A DNA stretch of 64,000 nucleotides from Methanofastidiosum methylothiophilum (GCA_001587635.1 LNJE01000002.1:1-64000), one strand, 5' to 3'; positions 25,844 through 35,718 are shown, numbered from the stretch's first letter. Numbers and translations are program-made. Notes: generated from the sequence alone by a model not told the origin.

Positions 25844-27552
25844 TGGTGCAAAAAATGCAAAAGAGTTTAGGCTTAATTTTAACATTTATTTTTATTTTTG
25901 CTGCGTTCAGTCAAGTTTCTTCTGAAGATTTAATCAAATGGCGCCATCATACTAATGAAGATGTCAAAGATATTGCTTTAGGTGATGTTAACGGTGATGG
26001 TAGATTTGATGTTGTTGTTGCAAGTGGTGGGTATATATATGTTTTAGATACCTTTGGTCATGAGATATGGAAAAGAAAGACAATAAACTATGTTAACAGC
26101 ATATCGGTAGGAGATCTAGATGGTGATGGAAGAAGTGACATCGTAGTTGGCCTTATTAATAATGGAATTGAAGTTTTTAATTCAGATGGGGAAAAACGCT
26201 GGGAATATTGGATGCGAACCCCAGTTCAAAAGGTAATTATTAAGGATATTGATTCAGATGGCTATGGTGAGGTAATTGCTATATCTCATGATAAAACATT
26301 TCTTGATAATGCTTGGATTATTATTAATCATGATGGATGTGTTAGATTCCAAAGTAAAGATATATTTTTCCCAGACTTCGAATTAAAAGGCTACTATAGT
26401 GGAACTTCAAAAAAATGGGAAGCTGATAATCAACTTAGGATTCTAATTGCGGAGGATATAAATGGAGATGGCTACTCTGAATTCATTACATCCTCTAGGT
26501 TAAATGATCTGCTAATTTTTGATTACAACATGAATCCTCTATGGGGCTATCATTTTGATTATCCTATAACTTCTTTGTCAATTGGTGACATTGAGTCTGA
26601 TGGATTAAAAGAGATTCTTTTAGGAACTAACAAAAAGTTAATTGTCTTTACAAAAGATGGATTTAAACTAAAGGAGTATTCTTTTGATAGTGATGTCAGA
26701 ACTGCAATTGCATTTAAAGATGAATTCAATACTTCTTTTATTTTGATTGGTAAAGATAATATACTTTATGCATATGACTGGGATAAAGAAATATTCAATC
26801 ATAAATTTGATGGTAATGTTAATTTAATTCAATATGATAATCTTGATTATAAAAATCAAATAGAAATAATCACAGGTACTAGTGACGGTGTATATATTTT
26901 AGATACCAATGGGAAGAGACTTTTCACATATAGGACCTATTCCCCAATAATCAACGTTTTTACAATTAATCTTGACTTTAAGGGCCATAAAGAATTAATT
27001 ATTGCATCCACAGACGTAGATACAATTACTTATGCAGCGTTAAGAGAAATTCAGATTCCAGTTACTCAGGGCAATGAACAAAAAAAAGAAGAAGCAATCA
27101 AAACAGGAAATGCTGCCTTTTTTACAGGAAAGGCCCTATATGACGTTGGAGAGTATCAAGCAGCTATTGTCAAGTTCCAAGAAGCAAGAAGTATATATCA
27201 ATCTGTAACTTATACCCAAGGAATCAATGATTGTGGAGCTTATATTTCCAATGCTACTATATATGTCCAAGCTAAAACAATAGAATCACAAGCTCTCTCT
27301 TTAACTAATGAAAAGAAATATCTCGAAGCTAAATCAACATATCAGACCGCAAAAGATCTATATTCAACATTGAACGATGCTACCAAAATTCAAGAAACGG
27401 ATGAAAAGATGGCTGAAATTGATGATTTGATCAAAGCTGAATCTTTAACTAGACTTCTAATATATGTCGCTATCATTATATCTATACTATTAGTAGCGGG
27501 ATTTTTATTTTTCTTCTTCAGAAAAAGAAAAAAATCTAAACAAGGTGCTTAA
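25843..27552 (+). CDS. Exported FG-GAP (integrin-like) propeller protein with TPR region and membrane anchor
   Basis: 569 residues: signal peptide about 1-27, then seven blades with calcium-binding DxNxDGxxD/DxDxDGxxD loops (DVNGDGRFDVVV, DLDGDGRSDIVVG, DIDSDGYGEVIA, DINGDGYSEF, DIESDGLKEILLG), then an alpha-helical TPR-like stretch at about 420-530, then a membrane helix (LLIYVAIIISILLVAGFLFFFF) and a basic tail. The propeller and TPR would be outside the cell. The next gene encodes a cytosolic TPR protein with related helices. Role unknown; a surface sensor or adhesion scaffold is plausible. Confidence 0.82.
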   Translation: MVQKMQKSLGLILTFIFIFAAFSQVSSEDLIKWRHHTNEDVKDIALGDVNGDGRFDVVVASGGYIYVLDTFGHEIWKRKTINYVNSISVGDLDGDGRSDIVVGLINNGIEVFNSDGEKRWEYWMRTPVQKVIIKDIDSDGYGEVIAISHDKTFLDNAWIIINHDGCVRFQSKDIFFPDFELKGYYSGTSKKWEADNQLRILIAEDINGDGYSEFITSSRLNDLLIFDYNMNPLWGYHFDYPITSLSIGDIESDGLKEILLGTNKKLIVFTKDGFKLKEYSFDSDVRTAIAFKDEFNTSFILIGKDNILYAYDWDKEIFNHKFDGNVNLIQYDNLDYKNQIEIITGTSDGVYILDTNGKRLFTYRTYSPIINVFTINLDFKGHKELIIASTDVDTITYAALREIQIPVTQGNEQKKEEAIKTGNAAFFTGKALYDVGEYQAAIVKFQEARSIYQSVTYTQGINDCGAYISNATIYVQAKTIESQALSLTNEKKYLEAKSTYQTAKDLYSTLNDATKIQETDEKMAEIDDLIKAESLTRLLIYVAIIISILLVAGFLFFFFRKRKKSKQGA

Positions 27553-27906
27553 TTGCTAAAGGATGAAACTAAAAAAAGAGTTGAAAAACTTCAAAATATT
27601 GCCATTAATTTTGAAAATGAAGGCTATTATCAAGATGCTGCCGATAGCTATGCAGAGGCTGCAAATTTCCTTGTTGAAGAAAAAGATTTTTTCTGGGGTG
27701 CAGAAGATTTCAGAAAAGCTGCAGAACTCTATTGGGATTCTGGAGATATTGATAGAGCTGAGACTCTTTTTAACACTGCAATAAATTACTATCTTTTAGA
27801 CGCTGAATACTACCTAAAAAGAGACGGTTATTTCTGGGCAGTAAGAGATTATAAGCTTGCAGTACAATGTTATGAAAAATGGCTTTCAATGATTGGAAGA
27901 ATTTAG
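27553..27906 (+). CDS. Small TPR-like helical protein
   Basis: 117 residues, nearly all alpha-helical, with three recurring units of the form NFENEGYYQDAADSYAEAANF, FRKAAELYWDSGDIDRAETLF and YFWAVRDYKLAVQCYEKWL. These are tetratricopeptide-like repeats that bind partner proteins. It begins with TTG immediately after the stop of the FG-GAP gene and lacks a signal peptide, so it is likely the cytosolic partner of that membrane protein. Confidence 0.75.
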   Translation: MLKDETKKRVEKLQNIAINFENEGYYQDAADSYAEAANFLVEEKDFFWGAEDFRKAAELYWDSGDIDRAETLFNTAINYYLLDAEYYLKRDGYFWAVRDYKLAVQCYEKWLSMIGRI

Positions 27907-27913
27907 AAACTTG

Positions 27914-27987
<74 letters not shown>

Positions 27988-27992
27988 AGGAG

Positions 27993-28065
27993 CGCCGCCA
28001 GCAGGACTCGAACCTGCGACCATTCGATTAACAGTCGAGCGCTCTACCTACTGAGCTATGGCGGC
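27993..28065 (-). tRNA. tRNA-Asn (anticodon GTT)
   Basis: A 73-nt cloverleaf: acceptor GCCGCCA/TGGCGGC, discriminator G as expected for Asn, anticodon loop CTGTTAA giving GTT. It is 5 nt upstream of the CAT tRNA on the same strand, so both form one transcript. A minus-strand TATA (TTTTATATAT, about 28089-28098) lies at the right distance. Confidence 0.95.
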
Positions 28066-28489
28066 ATGAAGATTCCGATTTCAGAATCATATATAAAACT
28101 TTCTATCCCCAATAATTGAAAATTTAAAAAACATTTAAGAAATAAAAAGCTAAAATATTAAAATCAGAATATATAAGACATAAAAATTTTGAATTAACTC
28201 ATCTATTTACTTCTTGAATATTTTATATAGTTTCAAATACTAATAGTACCTATCCATGAAGATTACCCAAATAAAAATCATTCTAGCAATTCAATGTTGC
28301 TCTGAATTTAAAATATAATTGATTGAAATAATAGTTAGTGAAATAAGAATAAGGGAAATAATTAAATTATTTTGACATGGTATGGTAATAAAAATTAATT
28401 TTTTTAGATTATCGATATTAGGGCATGAAAATATAATAATTAAAAGAAATACTTAAATACTTTGTAGTCTAAATATAATAGGTGCTTTA
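28066..28489. other. Intergenic region with the tRNA promoter, otherwise featureless
   Basis: The minus-strand promoter of the tRNA pair lies at about 28089-28098, with GATTC...GAATC inverted repeats beside it. From 28110 to 28440 the DNA is A/T rich with stops in every frame. A ribosome-binding site AGGTG just before 28490 belongs to the next gene. Confidence 0.5.
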
Positions 28490-28723
28490 ATGGTATATGC
28501 ATATGTTTTAATAACAGTTTCAATTGGAAAAATAAAAGAAGTAATTGAGGCTGTAAAAAAAATAGAAGGGGTAATAGAAGCAGATGTTATAACTGGCCCA
28601 TATGACGCCATAGCAAAAATAAAAGCAAATGATTTAGGAGAATTAACTAAAACAGTAATTCAACAGATCCATTATATTGATGGTGTTATCGATACAACTA
28701 CTGCTATAATTATATCCGTTTAA
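28490..28723 (+). CDS. Stand-alone Lrp/AsnC ligand-binding (RAM) domain protein
   Basis: A 77-residue protein consisting only of the RAM fold: AYVLITVSIGKIKEVIEAVKK, VIEADVITGPYDAIAKIKAND, HYIDGVIDTTTAI. There is no DNA-binding domain. Such proteins bind amino acids as oligomers and may modulate full-length Lrp proteins or enzymes. AGGTG at 28480-28484 supports the ATG. The next gene follows after 28 nt. Confidence 0.9.
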   Translation: MVYAYVLITVSIGKIKEVIEAVKKIEGVIEADVITGPYDAIAKIKANDLGELTKTVIQQIHYIDGVIDTTTAIIISV

Positions 28724-28751
28724 ATAATAAATTTATATTTTTGGTGATCCA

Positions 28752-29465
28752 TTGAATAAAAGCACGGCTATATGTGACGTTTCTCTCTTTGTCTCTAAAA
28801 GTAAATATTCTCAAGCCGAATCTTTGATGAAATCCTTAAATATCGAAGAAGTCATAATGCCTGAAGAACTTGTAGACATACTTATGAAAGTTCATAGAGG
28901 TGAAGAACTATTAGGCGAGCAAGTTAGAGTTTTATCCTATTGGGCTAAGGGCCCGGTCCCAAAAGACGAAGAGATAAGAACTTTTTATGATACGCTCATT
29001 GAAAAAGGAATTAAGATTAGAACCATAAAAGAATATGTTCTAAAAAAAGAAGTTGAGTTTGGATATACAAAATTAAGAGAAGGCATGGAAAAAGATGAAA
29101 TGCAAGTCTACAATAAGAGTTGGAGAAATCTTTACAACAAATTTTCTGAAAATATGCCGGATCAAACTGCAATAATATGCTCAAAAATTCTTTCTCTATC
29201 TCTTGTTTTTAATGAGAAAATAATTGCAGTTAATAGAAAGTTATTAAGATTTTTGTATGATTCAGGTCTTGAAGTTTCAAAAGTTACTTCTAAAATAGAA
29301 ATTGATAAGGATATAGTAGAACACAATATTATTTTTCTTAATGTATATGGGTCAAAAACATTTGAGCCATTATTCTATGAAATAAAAAATTCAATAAAAG
29401 AGAGCACAGAAATACAAGTAGAATTAGAAAAAGATGCAGGTTCAATCGTAATGTTAAATTTATAA
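28752..29465 (+). CDS. Conserved protein of unknown function
   Basis: 237 residues, soluble, no signal peptide or membrane helix. The N-terminal AICDVSLFVSKSKYSQAES and the later KIIAVNRKLLRFLYDSGLEV have a layout loosely like PIN-domain strands with acidic and Asn residues, but key Asp residues are not convincing. The middle is helical and charged. I do not recognise the family. TTG at 28752 follows TTGGTGATCC. It probably shares a transcript with the RAM protein. Confidence 0.55.
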   Translation: MNKSTAICDVSLFVSKSKYSQAESLMKSLNIEEVIMPEELVDILMKVHRGEELLGEQVRVLSYWAKGPVPKDEEIRTFYDTLIEKGIKIRTIKEYVLKKEVEFGYTKLREGMEKDEMQVYNKSWRNLYNKFSENMPDQTAIICSKILSLSLVFNEKIIAVNRKLLRFLYDSGLEVSKVTSKIEIDKDIVEHNIIFLNVYGSKTFEPLFYEIKNSIKESTEIQVELEKDAGSIVMLNL

Positions 29466-29540
29466 ATTGTATAATTTATTATTACTATTTTATAATTAAT
29501 AAGTTATCATTTTATTTATAAAATTTTTTAAATAGAAAGC

Positions 29541-29592
29541 TTTTTATATCACTTCTAATACATCTAAAAATAGCTATATTTTTAATGAGGTG
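29541..29592 (+). promoter_or_regulatory. Thermosome promoter and ribosome-binding site
   Basis: A TATA element TTTTTATATC at 29541-29550 lies about 55 nt before the ATG. GAGGTG at 29587-29592 gives a strong ribosome-binding site 6 nt before the ATG. Confidence 0.6.
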
Positions 29593-29598
29593 TAAATT

Positions 29599-31263
29599 AT
29601 GGCAGAGATTAGACAACCAATGAGCGTCCAACCTGAAGGCGCTCAGAGATTTATGGGCAGAGATGCTCAAAGAATGAATATTCTTGCTGGAAGAATTGTA
29701 GCAGAAACAGTAAAGACGACACTTGGTCCAAGAGGTATGGACAAAATGCTCGTTGACTCACTTGGAGACGTAGTTATAACAAATGATGGTGCTACAATCC
29801 TTAGTGAAATGGATATTGCACATCCAGCTGCTAAAATGATTGTTGAAGTTGCAAAGACACAAGATGAAGAAGTAGGAGACGGTACAACAACAGCCGTTGT
29901 CATTGCTGGAGAACTTCTAAAGAAAGCAGAGGATCTTCTTGATCAGGATGTACATGCAACTGTTATTGCATCTGGTTACAAACTTGCAGCAGAAAAAGCA
30001 GAAGAAGTATTGAAAGAACTTGGTGACAAGATCACTATAAATGATGATGAAATCCTTCTTGAAATTGCAAAAACTGCAATGACGGGAAAAGGTGCAGAAA
30101 AATCAAAAGATACTTTAGCACCTTTAGCATTAAAAGCAGTGAAGCAAGTCGCCGTGAAAGAAAATGGAAAATATACCGTTGATATTGAAGACATTAAAGT
30201 AGAGAAGAAAGAGGGCGGAAGTGTAGAAGATTCAAATCTTATTCAAGGATTAATCATTGATAAGGAAAGAGTTCATGACGGTATGCCAAAGAAACTTAAG
30301 GAGGCTAAGATAGCTTTACTCGATTGTGCTCTTGAGGTAAAAGAAACAGAAACTGATGCAGAAATCAGGATTACTTCACCTGATCAACTTCAAGCATTCT
30401 TAGATCAAGAAGAGGCAATGCTGAAGAAGATGGTAGATCAGATAAAGGCATCTGGTGCAACAGTTGTTTTTTGTCAAAAAGGAATCGATGATTTAGCTCA
30501 ACACTATCTTGCAAAGAGTGGAATATATGCGGCTAGAAGAGTTAAGAAGAGCGATATGAAGAAACTATCAAAAGCAACAGGCGCAAGAATTGTAAACAAA
30601 GTATCTGATCTCGAGCCAAAAGACCTTGGTCATGCAGGATCCGTCGAAGAAAAGAAGATTGGCGGAGACGAAATGACATTTGTAGAAGGTTGTAAGGATC
30701 CAAAATCAGTAAGTTTATTATTAAGAGGGGGAACAGAGCACTTTTTAGAGGAAGTAGAAAGAGCTCTTGAAGATGCAATCAGCGTCATATCTACTGCAAT
30801 TGAAGATGGAACAATATGTGCAGGCGGTGGAGCTATTGAGATGGAATTATCAAAGAGGCTTAACGAATATGCAGAAAAGATTAGCGGTAGAGAACAGTTA
30901 GCCGTTAAGGCATTTGCACAAGCAATGGAGATTATTCCAAGAACATTGGCAGAGAATGCAGGTATGGATCCGATTGATACTATAGTTGCATTAAAAGCTT
31001 CACATGAGAGCAAGGACCACAAGAGATTTGGAATAGATATCTTTGATGGAAAAGTTAAAGATATGATGAAGGCCGGAGTTGTGGAACCGCTCAGAATTAA
31101 AGAACAGGCAGTTAAAAGTGCATCTGAATCCGCTATAATGATATTAAGAATCGATGATGTTATCGCCGCAAGTGGAATAGGCAAGAGAAAAGGAATGGGC
31201 GATGAAGACATGGATATGGGCGGAATGGGCGGTATGCCCGGCGGAATGCCTGGAATGATGTAA
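29599..31263 (+). CDS. Thermosome subunit (group II chaperonin)
   Basis: 554 residues with all chaperonin signatures: TLGPRGMDKMLVDS, NDGATIL, the ATP-binding GDGTTTAVVIAGELL, and CAGGGAIEMEL in the later equatorial domain. The C-terminus is Gly/Met-rich (DMGGMGGMPGGMPGMM), pointing into the folding cavity. It forms double-ring, lid-containing complexes that refold proteins. Only one subunit gene is in the window. It is monocistronic, followed by a T tract. Confidence 0.97.
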   Translation: MAEIRQPMSVQPEGAQRFMGRDAQRMNILAGRIVAETVKTTLGPRGMDKMLVDSLGDVVITNDGATILSEMDIAHPAAKMIVEVAKTQDEEVGDGTTTAVVIAGELLKKAEDLLDQDVHATVIASGYKLAAEKAEEVLKELGDKITINDDEILLEIAKTAMTGKGAEKSKDTLAPLALKAVKQVAVKENGKYTVDIEDIKVEKKEGGSVEDSNLIQGLIIDKERVHDGMPKKLKEAKIALLDCALEVKETETDAEIRITSPDQLQAFLDQEEAMLKKMVDQIKASGATVVFCQKGIDDLAQHYLAKSGIYAARRVKKSDMKKLSKATGARIVNKVSDLEPKDLGHAGSVEEKKIGGDEMTFVEGCKDPKSVSLLLRGGTEHFLEEVERALEDAISVISTAIEDGTICAGGGAIEMELSKRLNEYAEKISGREQLAVKAFAQAMEIIPRTLAENAGMDPIDTIVALKASHESKDHKRFGIDIFDGKVKDMMKAGVVEPLRIKEQAVKSASESAIMILRIDDVIAASGIGKRKGMGDEDMDMGGMGGMPGGMPGMM

Positions 31264-31276
31264 AATAAAAAATATA

Positions 31277-31298
31277 TTTCTTTTTTTATATTTTTATT
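31277..31298 (+). terminator. Poly-T terminator of the thermosome gene
   Basis: TTTCTTTTTTTATATTTTTA starts 13 bases after the stop, the typical archaeal intrinsic terminator made of T runs. Confidence 0.5.
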
Positions 31299-31347
31299 AA
31301 CTATTTCTTAGGTAAACTTTTATTAATTTGATAAGAGTCTTTAAAAT

Positions 31348-32028
31348 ATGGAATGTGAACAAATTTTAGATAAACTGATATCTCTTTCTAGTAAGGAAAA
31401 TTTAGAGGGAATGTCAAGATATGGGATAAATACAAACAATGCTTTAGGTATTTCTATTCCCCAAATAAGATCATTGGCAAAAGAAATAGGAAAAAATCAC
31501 ATACTGGCTTTAGATTTATGGAATACAAAGTTTCACGAAACAAAAATTCTTGCTAGTATGATCGGAATTTCCAAAATGTTGACATCTGACCAAATGGAAA
31601 ATTGGGTCAAAGATTTTGATTCTTGGGATGTATGTGATCAAACCTGTAATAATCTTTTCGGGAAAAGTCCATTAGCGTATGATAAATCTTTTGAATGGTG
31701 TAAGCGAAATGAAGAATTTGTTAAAAGAGCAGGTTACGTTTTAATGGCTGTTTTAGCAGTTCACGATAAGAAACGAAAGGATGAAGATTTTTTTAGATTC
31801 TTTCCCTTGATATATGAAGGTTCAACAGATGATAGGATATATGTTAAAAAAGCTGTTAACTGGGCTTTAAGACAAATTGGAAAGAGAAATAATATTTTAA
31901 ATAAAAAAGCGATTGAAGTTGCAATTGATATAAAAAAAATCGATTCCAGAACTGCAAAATGGATTGCTAATGACGCACTAAGGGAATTACAGGACATTAA
32001 GATAATACAAAGAATTAAAAATAAATAA
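31348..32028 (+). CDS. AlkD-like DNA alkylation repair protein
   Basis: 226 residues built of HEAT-like helical repeats. Conserved AlkD features are GISIPQIRSLAKEIG, LWNTKFHETKILASMI, the WDVCDQTC segment and VKKAVNWALRQIGKRN. AlkD glycosylases remove bulky or positively charged alkyl adducts without base flipping. No operon partner; it has its own promoter region in the A/T stretch before 31348. Confidence 0.88.
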   Translation: MECEQILDKLISLSSKENLEGMSRYGINTNNALGISIPQIRSLAKEIGKNHILALDLWNTKFHETKILASMIGISKMLTSDQMENWVKDFDSWDVCDQTCNNLFGKSPLAYDKSFEWCKRNEEFVKRAGYVLMAVLAVHDKKRKDEDFFRFFPLIYEGSTDDRIYVKKAVNWALRQIGKRNNILNKKAIEVAIDIKKIDSRTAKWIANDALRELQDIKIIQRIKNK

Positions 32029-32123
32029 TTCAAAAAATAAAATGAATGTTTTTATAATGCTAAAATAAAGAAGTAACATATATTTTAAAAAACTATTTAA
32101 ACATTCATTAGAATATTCTATTT

Positions 32124-32585
32124 GTGAGCCTAACATCGATCGTAATTGATTTTTTTTATAATCCCATTGTTCTTCCAACTTTTATAGCGTATCTAGCTTC
32201 GGTTTTCGGGAAGATAATATACGAGTCATTAAAAAAGAAACATTTAGTTGTTCAAGTTGCAATTCAAGATGGTGGAATGCCCAGTTCACACACAGCAATA
32301 GTTATTGGATTGTCAACAGCGATATTTCTGTATGAAGGAATGTCTACTGTATTTTGGGTTTCTTTGGTGTTTGCATTCGTTGTAATGAAGGATGCAACTG
32401 GTATTAGGTGGGAAACTGGTCAACAAGCGAAGGTTATCAATCAGATATTGAAAAAACTACGTATGGGAAAAGTTATAGATGAAGAATTAAAAGAACTATT
32501 GGGTCATACTGAATTACAAGTAATTGGGGGTTTTATTGTCGGCATCATATTTTCTTATTTAGGGCATATGTTCTTTTTTGGATAA
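32124..32585 (+). CDS. Divergent PAP2 family membrane protein (YuiD/DUF212-like)
   Basis: 153 residues with four predicted helices. The motif QDGGMPSSHTAIVIGL matches the phosphatase SH motif of the divergent PAP2 family, and KDATGIRWETGQQAKVIN and ELLGHTELQVIGGFIVG complete it. Members are putative phosphatidate-type phosphatases; the substrate is not known. GTG at 32124 is used as start. Confidence 0.88.
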   Translation: MSLTSIVIDFFYNPIVLPTFIAYLASVFGKIIYESLKKKHLVVQVAIQDGGMPSSHTAIVIGLSTAIFLYEGMSTVFWVSLVFAFVVMKDATGIRWETGQQAKVINQILKKLRMGKVIDEELKELLGHTELQVIGGFIVGIIFSYLGHMFFFG

Positions 32586-32739
32586 ATACTAAAATTGGAA
32601 AAACGTTTATTTGAAATACGCATTATAAACTATCTTAACTTTCTTTTTTTTGAAAAGCCTTTATTTTATCGTTTTTTTCATGAATTTAAAATAACTTCTA
32701 ACAATGAGTTTTTTAAATGAAATATATACATCTTTCTGC

Positions 32740-35574
32740 ATGGGTACTGATTATATCACTGTTAAGGGCGCTTCAGAACACAATCTAAAAAATATTGATG
32801 TTCAATTACCTAGAGATAAACTCATCGTGATTACGGGCGTTTCAGGATCTGGGAAATCTTCCCTTGCATTTGATACTATCTATGCAGAGGGTCAAAGGCG
32901 ATATGTCGAATCTCTTTCTGCATATGCTAGGCAATTCTTAGGTTTGATGGAAAAGCCAGATGTCGAATATATTGAAGGATTATCTCCTGCTATTTCAATC
33001 GAACAAAAAACTACTTCAAAAAATCCAAGATCAACAGTTGGTACCGTTACAGAAATTTATGACTATTTGAGACTTCTTTATGCAAGAGTAGGAATACCTT
33101 ACTGTTCAAATTGCGGTAAAGAGATAAAAAAACAGACCGTTACGGAAATTACAGATCAAATACTATCTTTTCCTGAAGGAACAAAAATTACTATTTTAGC
33201 GCCAATAGTAAGGGGTAGGAAAGGAGAGTATTCAACACTTCTTAAAGAGATGAATCAAGAGGGTTATGCAAGGGCAGAAGTTGATGGAGAGGTAAAAGAG
33301 TTAGATACTGAAATAAGACTTGAACGATATAAAAAACATAATATTAATATTATTATTGATAGACTTGTTTTAAAGGAAGGTATGTCCCCTAGGCTTTACG
33401 AAGATATTGAACTTGCACTGAAAAAAGGAGAAGGAGTTGTTTTTGTAGATGTTGGCGATAAAAGGAAAACATTCTCTGAGAATTTTGCATGTACTGATTG
33501 TGGAATCAGTCTTGAGGAGATTAATCCAAGAATGTTTTCATTCAATACTCCATACGGTGCATGTCCTGCTTGTCATGGACTTGGATTTAAACAGGAATTT
33601 GATCCTGACCTTATTATTCCCAATAAAGACATCTCACTTATTGAAGGTGCAGTCGAAGTCTGGAACTCTATAGATGGTTTTAGAGGGCAGACACTCCAGG
33701 CTCTTTCTAAAAAGTTTAAGTTTAGACTAGATATACCTGTTAAAAATTTGTCGGTAGAGCATATGGGTATACTGCTTTACGGTACAAATGAGAAAGTGAG
33801 ATATAACTATAGATCCAGAAACACACCCACATACTGGACATACGAGGGTACTTTTGAAGGGATTATTCCTTGGCTTGAGAGGGTATACAAGGAAACGGAA
33901 TCTGAATATAGAAAGGAGCAATTTGAAAAATATATACGACTTAATCCTTGCGAATTATGTAACGGGAAGAGGCTCAAACCAGAGGCTCTTTCTGTAAAGA
34001 TACAAGATAGATCGATTATAGATATAACTGAACTTCAGATAAGTAATTGTTACAAATTTTTCGTAGATTTGGAGCAATACTTGAATGAAAAAGAAAAAAT
34101 AATATCGAAACAAATTCTGAAGGAGATTAAATCGAGGTTAGGATTCCTATTAAGCGTTGGTCTAGACTATCTTACTCTTGATAGGAGAGCGGGAACTTTG
34201 TCAGGAGGGGAATCACAAAGAATAAGACTTGCTACGCAGGTTGGATCTCAGCTTGTAGGAGTTCTTTATATTTTAGATGAGCCAAGCATAGGTCTTCACC
34301 AAAGGGACAATGCTAAACTAATAGTAATGTTGAAACGATTAAGAGATATCGGAAATACCGTAATTGTAATTGAACATGATGAAGAGATGATGCTTTCTTC
34401 AGATTATCTTGTTGATATAGGGCCAGGTGCAGGAGTTCATGGGGGGAATGTAGTAGCAATAGGTTCTCCTGAAGAAGTAATGAAAAATCCTAATTCACTT
34501 ACAGGCAAATACCTATCACGAAATCTCAAAATCGAAGCCCCTAAAGTTAGAAAAACAAGTAATGATTTTCTTATTATTAAAGGAGCAAGACAGTACAACT
34601 TAAAGAATATTGATGTCAAGATACCTCTTGGCCTCTTTGTTTGTGTTACTGGCGTTTCAGGTAGTGGTAAAAGCACACTAATTAATGATATTCTATACAA
34701 AGACTTGGCAAACAAATTTTACAGAGCAGTAGATAAGCCCGGAGATCATGACGAAATATTAGGTATAGAGAATATTGATAAAGTTATTATCATCGATCAA
34801 AGTCCAATTGGTAGAAGCCCAAGATCCAATCCCGCCACATACACAGGTCTTTTTACTCCAATAAGAGAGTTATTCTCAGAATTACCAGAATCAAAGAGAA
34901 GAGGGTTTAAGAAGGGCAGATTTTCATTTAATGTAAAGGGCGGTAGATGTGAAAATTGTAGAGGAGATGGATTAATCAAAATTGAGATGCATTTTCTGCC
35001 TGACGTTTACGTCAAATGTGAAGAATGTAAAGGGGAGAGGTATAACCGGGAAACTTTGACTGTTAAATATAAAGGAAAATCAATATCTGATATTTTGAAC
35101 ATGACAGTTGAAGAAGCACTTCACTTTTTTGAAAACATACCGATTCTAAAAAATAAACTTCAAACACTTTATGATGTAGGTCTTTCCTACATAAAAGTTG
35201 GGCAACCTGCTACTACTCTTTCCGGCGGTGAAGCCCAAAGAGTTAAACTATCAAAAGAGCTTTCTAGAAAAGCTACAGGAAATACCCTTTATATCTTGGA
35301 TGAACCAACAACAGGATTGCATTTTGACGATGTTAAAAAGTTACTAGACGTCCTTTTAAGGCTTAGAGAAAATGGTAATACAGTGCTTGTCATTGAGCAC
35401 AATATGGACGTTATTAAAACTGCGGACTATATTATTGATTTGGGGCCAGAAGGGGGGTACAAGGGAGGAGAGATTATCGCCGAGGGAACACCTGAAGATA
35501 TCATAAAATCTCCAAAGAGCCACACTGGAAGATTTTTAGAAGAAGTCTTGAAAAGAGACAGAATTAGAGCATAA
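32740..35574 (+). CDS. uvrA: Excinuclease ABC subunit A
   Basis: About 944 residues from ATG 32740 (a longer start at 32704 adds 12 non-conserved residues). Two ABC ATPase modules are visible: Walker A GVSGSGKSSLAFD and GVSGSGKSTLIND, signature LSGGESQRI and LSGGEAQRV, and zinc-finger cysteines CSNCG, CTDCG, CPACHG, CENCRGDG, CEECKGER. UvrA finds DNA lesions in nucleotide excision repair and hands them to UvrB; uvrB and uvrC are not in this window. In archaea the system is of bacterial origin. Confidence 0.96.
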   Translation: MGTDYITVKGASEHNLKNIDVQLPRDKLIVITGVSGSGKSSLAFDTIYAEGQRRYVESLSAYARQFLGLMEKPDVEYIEGLSPAISIEQKTTSKNPRSTVGTVTEIYDYLRLLYARVGIPYCSNCGKEIKKQTVTEITDQILSFPEGTKITILAPIVRGRKGEYSTLLKEMNQEGYARAEVDGEVKELDTEIRLERYKKHNINIIIDRLVLKEGMSPRLYEDIELALKKGEGVVFVDVGDKRKTFSENFACTDCGISLEEINPRMFSFNTPYGACPACHGLGFKQEFDPDLIIPNKDISLIEGAVEVWNSIDGFRGQTLQALSKKFKFRLDIPVKNLSVEHMGILLYGTNEKVRYNYRSRNTPTYWTYEGTFEGIIPWLERVYKETESEYRKEQFEKYIRLNPCELCNGKRLKPEALSVKIQDRSIIDITELQISNCYKFFVDLEQYLNEKEKIISKQILKEIKSRLGFLLSVGLDYLTLDRRAGTLSGGESQRIRLATQVGSQLVGVLYILDEPSIGLHQRDNAKLIVMLKRLRDIGNTVIVIEHDEEMMLSSDYLVDIGPGAGVHGGNVVAIGSPEEVMKNPNSLTGKYLSRNLKIEAPKVRKTSNDFLIIKGARQYNLKNIDVKIPLGLFVCVTGVSGSGKSTLINDILYKDLANKFYRAVDKPGDHDEILGIENIDKVIIIDQSPIGRSPRSNPATYTGLFTPIRELFSELPESKRRGFKKGRFSFNVKGGRCENCRGDGLIKIEMHFLPDVYVKCEECKGERYNRETLTVKYKGKSISDILNMTVEEALHFFENIPILKNKLQTLYDVGLSYIKVGQPATTLSGGEAQRVKLSKELSRKATGNTLYILDEPTTGLHFDDVKKLLDVLLRLRENGNTVLVIEHNMDVIKTADYIIDLGPEGGYKGGEIIAEGTPEDIIKSPKSHTGRFLEEVLKRDRIRA

Positions 35575-35669
35575 CATTATCTGTTATATTTTATCATTTA
35601 TTATCAGTTACTAATTTTTTATAATTATTGTTTATCAATACTATTAATATTTCCATTCAATATCGAAAG

Positions 35670-35712
35670 ATTTATATGCTTATATCACAATAACTTATAT
35701 GCACTAGAGGTG
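35670..35712 (+). promoter_or_regulatory. Promoter and ribosome-binding site of a small exported protein
   Basis: A TATA-like ATTTATATG at 35670-35678 predicts a start near 35700. AGAGGTGA at 35706-35713 is a strong ribosome-binding site, 6 nt before the ATG at 35719; a GTG within it (35710) is therefore not the start. Confidence 0.55.
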
Positions 35713-35718
35713 ATATAT

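Noticed and set aside
29667..31211. Long open frames on the minus strand of the thermosome gene
   Set aside because: They are shadows caused by codon bias of a strongly conserved gene; their translations are Ser/Ile/Leu-rich without any domain.
32704..32739. Twelve extra residues at the UvrA N-terminus
   Set aside because: They do not match the family start; the ATG at 32740 yields the usual beginning (DYITVKGASEHNLKNI). It cannot be fully excluded.
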